NCBI GenBank assembly: GCA_045595785.1
Contig: JAZOBE010000034.1
Span: 1-64,000 of the forward strand
From: SFLA01 sp045595785
GTDB lineage: Bacteria > Bacillota > Clostridia > Oscillospirales > CAG-382
Length of the DNA: 64,000 nt
Reading direction: 5' to 3'
Part shown: piece after piece, positions 50,674 to 58,406 of the stretch
Numbering within the stretch: position 1 is the first letter of the stretch
How the letters are laid out: each line of letters starts with the position of its first letter
Translations under genes and position numbers: made by a program
The notes under the pieces: generated by a model
The model's database searches: none
Seen by the model: the letters and a program-made list of their open reading frames with translations, nothing else
Told to the model about the DNA's origin: nothing

Positions 50674-50968
50674 GGATACAGAGTACGGTCATACAGCTAA
50701 AGTCGAACGCCTGCTACACCCGACAACGGAGACTTTACCCTCCGGACAGGCACTCCCACAACACATTTGCTCTTCCGCTTAATGCTGCTTGGTTCCCCAC
50801 CTGACATGGTTCACAGACGCAAATTGTGCAGGACCCATCCTTCAACGAGTTCTTTCTCCGCCCGGCGGCACAGCAAACGGCCTCGTAAAGCCATTCACCC
50901 CTGCTGTAGCGGATCTCAGGTTCAGGGCACCGCTAACTCCCCAGTTAGTATGACCGTACCCCATATCC
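50674..50968 (-). ncRNA. ffs: Signal recognition particle RNA, large bacterial type (scRNA)
   Basis: About 295 bases on the minus strand. The Ffh-binding domain is recognisable near 50785-50825: CCATGTCAGGTGGGGAACC then AAGCAGCATTAAGCGG. The outermost 5' and 3' ends pair almost perfectly (50949-50968 with 50674-50693), closing the long rod seen in Firmicutes SRP RNA with an Alu domain. Ends are estimated from that pairing. It scaffolds SRP for co-translational targeting of membrane and secreted proteins. Its location directly before dnaX-ybaB-recR matches Bacillus scr-dnaX-yaaK-recR. Confidence 0.92.
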
Positions 50969-50979
50969 ATTCTCTTTTT

Positions 50980-51008
50980 ATTATAACAGAAATAAATAAT
51001 ATTTTCAA
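50980..51008 (-). promoter_or_regulatory. SRP RNA promoter
   Basis: On the minus strand TTGAAA (51008-51003), 17 bases, TATAAT (50985-50980). The expected start, about 50970-50973, agrees with the folded RNA 5' end. Confidence 0.85.
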
Positions 51009-51043
51009 TAGTTTTACTCAAAAAGATATTGTTATTGTTTGTC

Positions 51044-51080
51044 AAAAAACAGCCTGTTGTAGCATTGAAACAACAGGCTG
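51044..51080 (-). terminator. Terminator of the two-component system operon
   Basis: An 11-bp stem (51050-51060 with 51070-51080), nine-base loop, then six T on the minus strand. It sits six bases after the kinase stop. Confidence 0.92.
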
Positions 51081-51086
51081 AGGTTA

Positions 51087-52328
51087 TTATTTTTGGAGCT
51101 TTCTGAAAGTACACTTGAAAATGGTTCCTTCTTGCACTGAGCTGGTTACAGTTATCTTTGAATCGTGTGCTTTAACAATATTTTTTGCGATAGACAATCC
51201 CAGCCCATATCCGCCTTCACTGCGAGACCGTGCTTTGTTTACTCGATAAAAACGCTCGAATATTCTGTCTATTTCATCCTTGGGAATCGGTTCACCGGAA
51301 TTTCGTATAACTATTGAAGCTCTGTCTCCTTCTGAAAACAGGTGTACTTCGATATGTCCGTTTTCTTCAGAATATTTGCATGCGTTATCCAATAGAATGC
51401 CTATTAACTGACGCAATGCCGAATCGTCTCCTTTTATAAAAATGTCCGGTTGAATATTAACGAGGAGATTCTTGTTCTTTTCAAAGCAAACGCTTTCGAA
51501 GGGGAGTACCATTTCGGTAGTTAGATTGCTGAAATTCACCTCTTTTTTAATGACAACGGCATTATCCTCACTTTTTGCGAGATACAGCATATTATTAACC
51601 AAATTTGCCATTCTAACAGTTTCGGTTTTAATGTATCCGAGCCATTTTTCTTGATCTTTTATTGTTGATTCCGGATTGCTCAGTATAAGATCTGTGTTCG
51701 CGGAAATTACCGTTATCGGTGTTTTTAATTCGTGAGAAGCGTCTGCCACCAGCTGCTTTTGCTGACGCCACGCTCGTGCGGCAGGTGCAACTGCAATATG
51801 CGCAATAAACATCGTTACAAGCAGAAAAGCGATAAACAATAACGTCCCTATAAGTATCAGTGATATCCTTAGCGCGCGTAACGTCTGGCTTTCGTAGCTT
51901 TTATCTAACAGCACTATTCTTGTCAATGTTTTTCCCTGCTTTGTAAGGAATCTGAAACTACTTTCACCGGTCTTTATTATTCCGCTTCCAGTGTTTTGCG
52001 ATTTAACTTCAGAGATAAGCTTGTTTATATATTCGATGTCACTGTCAACAAGCTCTAACACCGAGACACCGTATCCGTCGATAGTAAATGTCTTATCATG
52101 CTCGTTAAGATCAATTGTTATTATTGAAAAATCTCCTCCGCGCTCAGAATCATTCGGAGGAAAGAATCCCGAATGCGGTTTTTTTACTGCATTTTCCATG
52201 GCAATATGGCTTTTATGAGCAATATCGTTTGCTGTGAGTGCGTATATACCTGAAAATGCAACTGCCAGCAACAAGGTAATTATTATCATCATTGCGGCTA
52301 CTACTTTTACTTTTAATTTTCTTATCAC
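51087..52328 (-). CDS. Sensor histidine kinase of two-component system
   Basis: A 413-residue membrane kinase. Helix 1 (about 8-29), an external sensor region of about 125 residues, helix 2 (about 156-180), then the phosphoacceptor motif DASHELKTPITVIS (His at about 199). N box LLDNACKYSEENG, G box GGYGLGLSIAKNIV. It phosphorylates the response regulator encoded before it. The signal is unknown. GTG start overlapping the regulator stop (GTGA). Confidence 0.94.
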   Translation of the reverse strand: MIRKLKVKVVAAMMIIITLLLAVAFSGIYALTANDIAHKSHIAMENAVKKPHSGFFPPNDSERGGDFSIITIDLNEHDKTFTIDGYGVSVLELVDSDIEYINKLISEVKSQNTGSGIIKTGESSFRFLTKQGKTLTRIVLLDKSYESQTLRALRISLILIGTLLFIAFLLVTMFIAHIAVAPAARAWRQQKQLVADASHELKTPITVISANTDLILSNPESTIKDQEKWLGYIKTETVRMANLVNNMLYLAKSEDNAVVIKKEVNFSNLTTEMVLPFESVCFEKNKNLLVNIQPDIFIKGDDSALRQLIGILLDNACKYSEENGHIEVHLFSEGDRASIVIRNSGEPIPKDEIDRIFERFYRVNKARSRSEGGYGLGLSIAKNIVKAHDSKITVTSSVQEGTIFKCTFRKLQK

Positions 52329-53002
52329 TTTGAGTTTACCTCCAAATGATATCCAACTCGTCTTATTGTGCTTATTGATACGTTTGATTCAAGATACGCA
52401 AGCTTTTTTCTGATAAAAGAAATGTACACTTCAACGTTGTTGTCCTCTGCGTCGGAATCATATCCCCAAACCTTTGTTAAAAGCTCTTCTTTTTGCACTA
52501 TACTTTTTGAGGCTGACAACAGTATTCTGAGAATTTCAAACTCCTTGAATCCCAAATGAATTGATTTGCCGTTTGCATAAAGAATATAGTTGCTAAGGTT
52601 AAGCGTAAGATCCCCCAGCTTTAATTCATCAAGGATGATATCGCCTTGTCTTCTTGTAACAGCACGTATTCTTGCCAGTAATTCTTCGGCGAAAAACGGC
52701 TTTGTAAGATAATCGTCAGCACCCACATCAAGACCTTTGATCTTATACTCAAGATCATCTCTTGCAGTAAGTAATATTACCGGCGTTTTTACTCCACTTT
52801 TTCTTATGCCCTTCAAAACCTCGAATCCATCGAGTTTTGGAAGCATGATATCAAGTATTATAACATCATATATTCCTGACAATCCATAATCAAGTCCGTT
52901 TTGACCGTCATGAACAACGTCACATCCGTATTTTTGATTTTTCATTATTTGCTTCAAAGAATCTGCAAGTCTTACTTCATCTTCTACAATAAGAACATTC
53001 AT
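52325..53002 (-). CDS. OmpR/PhoB-type response regulator
   Basis: A 225-residue regulator. Receiver domain: acidic pair EDE near the start, the phosphoacceptor Asp in VIILDIMLPKLDGFEV (about 51), then LLTARDD and TKPFFAEELLARI. A winged-helix DNA-binding domain (about 125-222) contains FKEFEILRILLSASKSIVQK and VEVYISFIRKKL. The start at 53002 (MNVLIVEDEV) is supported by AGAGGTG; upstream in-frame codons overlap the previous terminator. Coupled to the kinase. Related to CusR/VanR-like regulators; target genes unknown. Confidence 0.95.
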   Translation of the reverse strand: MNVLIVEDEVRLADSLKQIMKNQKYGCDVVHDGQNGLDYGLSGIYDVIILDIMLPKLDGFEVLKGIRKSGVKTPVILLTARDDLEYKIKGLDVGADDYLTKPFFAEELLARIRAVTRRQGDIILDELKLGDLTLNLSNYILYANGKSIHLGFKEFEILRILLSASKSIVQKEELLTKVWGYDSDAEDNNVEVYISFIRKKLAYLESNVSISTIRRVGYHLEVNSK

Positions 53003-53054
53003 TAAAAAACACCTCTTTGCAAATTTAAACTTTTGTGCTGAAAGCAGACTTAAA

Positions 53055-53077
53055 AAGGCAGTCACCAAGACTGCCTT
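53055..53077 (-). terminator. Terminator after the zinc-ribbon membrane protein gene
   Basis: Nine-base stem (53055-53063 with 53069-53077), five-base loop, then five T on the minus strand. It separates this gene from the two-component operon. Confidence 0.88.
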
Positions 53078-53083
53078 AAAAGA

Positions 53084-54076
53084 TTATTTTACAAATTGTT
53101 CAATAGTCACGTTGCTCTTTTTAGAAGATGAGAACAAGCCGAACGCAAAAATTGCAAGAGCTACCAAACCGAAAAGCAGGTCAATAATCAGTCCTTGGTA
53201 GAAGTCGACGCCGTCTGCGGTGGTAGTGAAGGGGAGACGCAGGAAGGTACCGAAGGACTTCATTGCTGTCGAAATAGAATATCCGTATGCGGTGAGTATC
53301 TGATATGCGGTGATTAGAAGTCTTGCACCGGCATTAAACAATAGTGAAAATACTCCAACAGAAACGGTTACCGGAACATCCTTTGCCTTGCAAAACAGTT
53401 TTGAGCAAAAATACGTCAACGTAGCGGTTCCGAAGCAGAGCGCCGATATTCCGTATGACAAAGATACGTTGGCTGAAATGATCTTATCAACAATATAAGA
53501 AAGACCCAATATTAAAATAAAACCGATAAGCGCGCCTATAAGGGCACCGCCGATGCCTTTAATACGCTGTGTGTTGGTGGCTTTTGCTTTTGATTTTTTT
53601 TGGTTATTCTCTAAACTCGCTTTTAGCGCACAACTTTCGCAGACCAGATTTAACGCACCGCCGTTGTTGATAACCATTGTTTTTCCGTCAAGCTTACAGC
53701 CGCACTTAGTGCAACTATCCGCAGTAGGAATTTCGTTTGCAGTAAGCAATTCAACGGTTGCATCAATTATGTCTCTGAATGCAGATAAATCACATGTAGA
53801 AATAATAGTTATACCGCTATTGTCAACAGAGCACACTGACTTTGCGATTTCATTTACAGTTTCATTCAAAGCCTGAGAGAACTCGAAAGTAAAAACAGAG
53901 TCTTCATCAGTATTGAAAGGACAACCGAAAAAAGCATGCTTTTTATTGTCTTTTTCTCCGACAGAAATAAGATATTTCTTATAAATACCGTACGCTCGCT
54001 CGTCTTTTGTTCCGCCGCTTGCGATATTTTTAAGCCCCAAATCCTTTGCCAATACCTCTATGGATTTCGTAAGCAT
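53084..54076 (-). CDS. Zinc-ribbon multi-pass membrane protein, function unknown
   Basis: A 330-residue protein. A cytosolic N-terminal part (about 1-130) with no recognised fold precedes a zinc-ribbon (CTKCGC...CESC, about 124-153). A Lys-rich stretch and four or five hydrophobic helices (about 178-320) follow. The ATG at 54076 (MLTKSIEVLAKDLG) has GAGAGGT; an in-frame ATG at 54145 is unlikely. Its own terminator shows it is a separate unit from the two-component genes. I do not recognise the family. Confidence 0.75.
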   Translation of the reverse strand: MLTKSIEVLAKDLGLKNIASGGTKDERAYGIYKKYLISVGEKDNKKHAFFGCPFNTDEDSVFTFEFSQALNETVNEIAKSVCSVDNSGITIISTCDLSAFRDIIDATVELLTANEIPTADSCTKCGCKLDGKTMVINNGGALNLVCESCALKASLENNQKKSKAKATNTQRIKGIGGALIGALIGFILILGLSYIVDKIISANVSLSYGISALCFGTATLTYFCSKLFCKAKDVPVTVSVGVFSLLFNAGARLLITAYQILTAYGYSISTAMKSFGTFLRLPFTTTADGVDFYQGLIIDLLFGLVALAIFAFGLFSSSKKSNVTIEQFVK

Positions 54077-54241
54077 AGTATACCTCTCAAAAATAAATAT
54101 TGATATTTGTATTTTATCAATATATGACACCGAATTTGTTAACAAATTGTTAATATTTTCGTTCGCTTTTCAACATTTTTTTATTTTAGATAATTTAACA
54201 GAAATTGAGTCTGCCAAATTTGATTTTTTTCGTCATAATCA

Positions 54242-54270
54242 TTGACAAAACCGCAAAAAAACTGTATATT
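54242..54270 (+). promoter_or_regulatory. pot operon promoter
   Basis: Perfect TTGACA (54242-54247), 17 bases, TATATT (54265-54270). About 230 bases separate the divergent 53084-54076 and pot genes; the rest of that stretch is AT-rich without other signals. Confidence 0.75.
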
Positions 54271-54308
54271 TATCTTGTTATATTTTGTGCATTTTCGGAG
54301 GACAAACG

Positions 54309-55424
54309 ATGAGTAATAAATTACTTGATCTTAAAAACATTTCTGTTCGTTTTGATGACAACGTTATTCTTAACAACATTAATTTATATATTTGCGACGG
54401 CGAGTTTATTACGCTTTTGGGTCCTTCCGGTTGTGGCAAAACCACCACTCTGCGTATCATCGGAGGATTCATAAACCCCGATTCAGGTGACGTTTATTTC
54501 GAGGGAAAGCGTATTAACGATATACCTTCTTATAAGCGAGAAATAAACACCATTTTCCAGAAATATGCTTTGTTTCCTCACTTGAACGTTTATGAAAACG
54601 TTGCGTTCGGTCTCAGATTAAAAAAGCTGAGCGAAAAGGAAATAAAGGATACCGTTGAAGAAATGCTTGCGCTTGTAAACCTTAAAGGCTTTGGAAAGCG
54701 TAACATAAATTCACTTTCCGGTGGTCAGCAGCAGAGAGTGGCAATTGCACGTGCTCTTGCTGTACGTCCTCGTGTTTTACTTCTTGACGAACCTTTGGGT
54801 GCTCTTGACCTTAAGCTTCGCAAGGATATGCAGAACGAGCTTAAATCTATCCAGCAGCGTTTGGGTATAACCTTTATTTATGTTACTCATGATCAGGAAG
54901 AAGCATTATCTATGTCCGATACTGTCGTTGTTATGGATAACGGCGCTATTCAGCAGATAGGCACTCCTCTTGATATCTATAATGAGCCTAAGAATGCATT
55001 CGTCGCTGATTTTATTGGCGAGAGTAATATTCTTGACGGCAGAATGATTGATGATTACCGTTGCTATTTCTCCGGTAAGGAGTTCAAGTGTCTTGATACC
55101 GGATTTGAAAAGAATGAATCTGTAGACGTTGTAGTTCGTCCCGAGGACGTAGACGTTGTTCCCGCAGAAGAGGGAATGGTCTGCGGTACTGTAACTAACC
55201 TTACCTTTAAGGGTGTACACTACGAAATTATTGTTGATATCGGAAACTTCAAATGGATGATCCAGACTACCGATTTTCAATCTGTGGGCTCTCGAATCGG
55301 TCTGAAAATCGATCCTGACGCTATTCACGTTATGAAAAAGAGCGAATATTCCGGTAAATTTGGTGATTACAGTACGTTCTCCGATGAGATTGAGGAAATG
55401 TCGATCAATGATGAGGAAGAGTGA
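54309..55424 (+). CDS. potA: Spermidine/putrescine ABC transporter ATP-binding protein
   Basis: A 371-residue ATPase. Walker A GPSGCGKTTTLR (about 37-48), Q-loop IFQKYALFPHLNV, signature LSGGQQQRVAIARAL, Walker B VLLLDEPLGALD, H-loop VTHDQEE. A C-terminal TOBE-type regulatory domain (about 235-350) is present. The start at 54309 has GGAGG. First gene of potABCD; it powers the PotB-PotC channel. Could import another polyamine-like cation, but the gene order strongly supports polyamines. Confidence 0.94.
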   Translation: MSNKLLDLKNISVRFDDNVILNNINLYICDGEFITLLGPSGCGKTTTLRIIGGFINPDSGDVYFEGKRINDIPSYKREINTIFQKYALFPHLNVYENVAFGLRLKKLSEKEIKDTVEEMLALVNLKGFGKRNINSLSGGQQQRVAIARALAVRPRVLLLDEPLGALDLKLRKDMQNELKSIQQRLGITFIYVTHDQEEALSMSDTVVVMDNGAIQQIGTPLDIYNEPKNAFVADFIGESNILDGRMIDDYRCYFSGKEFKCLDTGFEKNESVDVVVRPEDVDVVPAEEGMVCGTVTNLTFKGVHYEIIVDIGNFKWMIQTTDFQSVGSRIGLKIDPDAIHVMKKSEYSGKFGDYSTFSDEIEEMSINDEEE

Positions 55425-55425
55425 A

Positions 55426-56268
55426 ATGGTTAAAAAAAGATCTGTTTTACAGCGCCTTCTTTCGGCGCCTCACATTGTATGGTCGGTGCTGTTTATAGTT
55501 GCACCGCTTGCCATCGTTGTATTCTATGCTTTTACCGATTCGTCATTCGGCTTTTCTCTTGATAATTTTTCAAGATTGTTTGATGACGGTACAGTAGAGG
55601 TATTTACTCTGTCCTTGGCATTTGCTTTTTGTGCGACTTGCATTTGCCTTGTTATAGCATATCCGTTGGCATATTTTATTTCACGCACCAACAGAAAAAC
55701 TCAAAACACATTGGTAATGCTTTCAATGCTGCCTATGTGGATGAATTTCTTGCTTCGTACTTACGCGCTGTCCTTCCTTTTTGAGGATACAGGCTTTGTA
55801 AACAACATTCTTAATGCGTTGGGATTGAGCGAGGTAACCCTTATTAACACGCCCGGTGCAGTTATATTCGGTATGGTTTATAACTTTTTGCCGTATATGA
55901 TCTTGCCTATTCATTCGGTTATCTCCAAGATTGACAAAAACGTTATCGAAGCCGCTGAGGATCTGGGGTGTAACCGTATGCAGGTTATTTCCAGAGTCAT
56001 TATGCCACTCAGTGTTCCCGGCATAGTGTCAGGTATTACTATGGTATTCGTTCCCTCGGTTAGTACCTTCTATATTTCTCAGCAATTGGGTCCCACGGAT
56101 TTTGTACTTATCGGCGACGTAATTGAAACTTATTTCAAATCCTCTGCGGCGTTTTCCTATCACCTTGGTTCTGCCATTTCTTTGGTACTGATGATACTTA
56201 TCTTTATCTGTATGGCAGTAATGAACCGCTTCTCAGATGATGATGCTACGGGAGGTATAATGGTATGA
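55426..56268 (+). CDS. potB: Spermidine/putrescine ABC transporter permease PotB
   Basis: A 280-residue membrane permease with six helices. The start MVKKRSVLQRLLSAPH lies one base after the potA stop. Typical PotB features are LPMWMNFLLRTYA (about 100) and the EAA loop EAAEDLGCNRMQVISRVIMP (about 180-199). Overlaps potC by four bases. An earlier ATG in the same frame lies inside potA and is not used. Confidence 0.94.
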   Translation: MVKKRSVLQRLLSAPHIVWSVLFIVAPLAIVVFYAFTDSSFGFSLDNFSRLFDDGTVEVFTLSLAFAFCATCICLVIAYPLAYFISRTNRKTQNTLVMLSMLPMWMNFLLRTYALSFLFEDTGFVNNILNALGLSEVTLINTPGAVIFGMVYNFLPYMILPIHSVISKIDKNVIEAAEDLGCNRMQVISRVIMPLSVPGIVSGITMVFVPSVSTFYISQQLGPTDFVLIGDVIETYFKSSAAFSYHLGSAISLVLMILIFICMAVMNRFSDDDATGGIMV

Positions 56269-57062
56269 AGATAGGCTCTAAGCTTTATATGGCACTTGTT
56301 TTCGCGCTTTTATATGCGCCTATAATAGTGCTCATCGTATTCTCATTTAATTCCTCCAACAGTATGGCTGTTTTTGAGGGATTTTCGTTGAAGTGGTATA
56401 AGGAGTTGTTCAGTAACGAAGCTGCCATTTCCGCGTTGGGTAACTCTTTGATTTTAGCACTGTCATCAGCTCTTATATCTACGGTTTTTGGTACGATCGC
56501 TGCTGTAGGAATTCATAAAATGCGTTCCCGCTACATTAAGTCGGCGGTGATGAACGTTACCAATATTCCTATGATGAACCCTGATATCGTTACCGGCATT
56601 TCTATGATGCTGTTGTTCGCACTTTGCGGTACCCTTATCGGAAACGGTATTCTCGGTTTTTGGACCTTGCTTATAGCTCACATTACATTTAACCTGCCTT
56701 ACGTAATTCTTTCGGTAATGCCTAAGCTTAAGCAGATGGACGTGCGTCTTCCCGAGGCTGCTATGGACCTTGGCTGTACGCCTATGCAGGCTTTTTTCAA
56801 GGTCGAACTTCATGAAATTCTTCCCGGTATATTTTCCGGACTACTCATGGCATTCACCTTGTCGCTTGATGACTTTGTAATTAGTTATTTCTGCGCAGGT
56901 AATACTTTCCAGACGTTACCTATTTATATTTATTCGCAAACCAAAAAGCGAGTAACTCCTGATATGAATGCTCTGTGCGCAATTATTTTTGTAACGATTC
57001 TTATTCTTTTGCTCGTTCGAAATTTTGCTACAGACCGACAAGTCAAGAAAAACACAAAATAG
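56265..57062 (+). CDS. potC: Spermidine/putrescine ABC transporter permease PotC
   Basis: A 265-residue permease, normal length. N-terminal helix LYMALVFALLYAPIIVLIVF, the NSMAVFEGFSLKWYKELF stretch and the EAA loop PEAAMDLGCTPMQAFFKVEL are diagnostic for PotC. TLSLDDFVISYFCAG is also conserved. The ATGA overlap with potB indicates coupled translation. Confidence 0.95.
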   Translation: MKIGSKLYMALVFALLYAPIIVLIVFSFNSSNSMAVFEGFSLKWYKELFSNEAAISALGNSLILALSSALISTVFGTIAAVGIHKMRSRYIKSAVMNVTNIPMMNPDIVTGISMMLLFALCGTLIGNGILGFWTLLIAHITFNLPYVILSVMPKLKQMDVRLPEAAMDLGCTPMQAFFKVELHEILPGIFSGLLMAFTLSLDDFVISYFCAGNTFQTLPIYIYSQTKKRVTPDMNALCAIIFVTILILLLVRNFATDRQVKKNTK

Positions 57063-57099
57063 CACTTACATTTTGATTATCTAAAGGAGAAAAACGGAA

Positions 57100-58389
57100 T
57101 TGTCAAAGAGAATTGTTTCTGTTTTTATCGTAGTGTTGGCCGTACTTTGTCCGGCTCTCTGTTCTTGCGCTTCGCAGGAAAACACCGATTTTTCCGTTAC
57201 GGAAGCTACTGCTTCCATAGATTATTCAGCATACGAGGGTGTTACCCTGAACGTATACAACTGGGGCGAATATATTTCCGACGGAAGCGACGGCTCGGTT
57301 GATATAAACGCTGAGTTTACCAAGCTCACCGGTATTAACATTAGTTATACTAACTTTACAAGTAATGAAGATATGTATAACAAGATTGTTAACGGCGGCG
57401 TTTCTTACGATATTATTATACCTTCTGATTATATGATCGAGAAGCTTATCAAAGAAGATCTTGTCGTAAAGTTGGATTTTAATAATATCCCCAATTATAA
57501 GTATATTTCGGACGAATACAAGAATCTGTATTTTGATCCTGCCAACGAGTACAGCGTTCCGTATAGTGTTGGAATGGTTGGACTTATTTACAATACTGCC
57601 ATTGTTTCGGAGCATCCTGACAGTTGGTCGGCGTTGTGGGATCCAAAATATGATGGCGAAATACTTATGTTCAACAATCCGCGTGATGCTTTCGGTATCG
57701 CACAGTTCCTTCTTTCTGCTACTGACAGTAATGTGAATATCAATTCCGAAGATCCTGCAGTTTGGGATGCAGCGAAGGAAAAACTTTCGCAGCAAAAGCC
57801 TCTCGTTAAATCTTACGTTATGGATGAAATATTCAATAAGATGGAAAGCGGTGCCGCTGCACTTGCTCCGTATTATGCGGGTGACTATTTCAGCATGTAT
57901 GAAAACAACCCTGATCTTGCGTTTGTTTATCCCAAGGAAGGCACCAATATTTTTGTTGACTCGGTCTGTATTCCTTCCAGTACCAAGAACAAGGCTGCTG
58001 CTGAATTGTACATTAACTTTCTTATGGATCCAAACGTTGCCTTGCAAAACGCATATATGATATGCTACGCTTCTCCCAATACAGAAGTTGTGGAAAATGA
58101 AGAGTATTTAGCATTTCTCGACGAACTTCACCCTGATGCATATGATATCCTGTATATGGATATGGCGGCATACTATGAGGGCGCGGACATAAAAAACTAT
58201 TATTTCCGTGATCTTTCCGACGAAACGCTTAATAACATGAATGCGTTGTGGAACAGCTTAAAAATCGAATCCACCGATGGAAGCTCTACTGCTTTTGTAT
58301 ATTATTTTTGCGCAGTGGTTATAGCAATGCTGGCTGTATTCTTTGTGTTTTCCAAGATAAGAAAATATAAACGTGAACACGTACAATGA
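57100..58389 (+). CDS. potD: Polyamine-binding protein PotD with extra C-terminal membrane helix
   Basis: A 429-residue lipoprotein; usual PotD proteins have about 350. The start is TTG at 57100, after AAAGGAG. A signal peptide ends in lipobox-like LCSC (Cys23). The PotD/F fold then follows with LNVYNWGEYISDG, YDIIIPSDYMIEKLIKEDL and NKAAAELYINFLMDP. The last 30 residues form a hydrophobic helix (about 401-420, VYYFCAVVIAMLAVFFVF) ending in basic residues, giving a second, C-terminal membrane anchor. Ligand is probably spermidine or putrescine. potC lies 37 bases upstream. Confidence 0.92.
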   Translation: MSKRIVSVFIVVLAVLCPALCSCASQENTDFSVTEATASIDYSAYEGVTLNVYNWGEYISDGSDGSVDINAEFTKLTGINISYTNFTSNEDMYNKIVNGGVSYDIIIPSDYMIEKLIKEDLVVKLDFNNIPNYKYISDEYKNLYFDPANEYSVPYSVGMVGLIYNTAIVSEHPDSWSALWDPKYDGEILMFNNPRDAFGIAQFLLSATDSNVNINSEDPAVWDAAKEKLSQQKPLVKSYVMDEIFNKMESGAAALAPYYAGDYFSMYENNPDLAFVYPKEGTNIFVDSVCIPSSTKNKAAAELYINFLMDPNVALQNAYMICYASPNTEVVENEEYLAFLDELHPDAYDILYMDMAAYYEGADIKNYYFRDLSDETLNNMNALWNSLKIESTDGSSTAFVYYFCAVVIAMLAVFFVFSKIRKYKREHVQ

Positions 58390-58406
58390 TTTATAAGGAG
58401 TCGGAT

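Noticed and set aside
50767..51114. Open frames of 104 (plus) and 90 (minus) codons over the SRP RNA
   Set aside because: They cross the SRP RNA's conserved Ffh-binding or Alu-side region and its promoter; the RNA explains the sequence.
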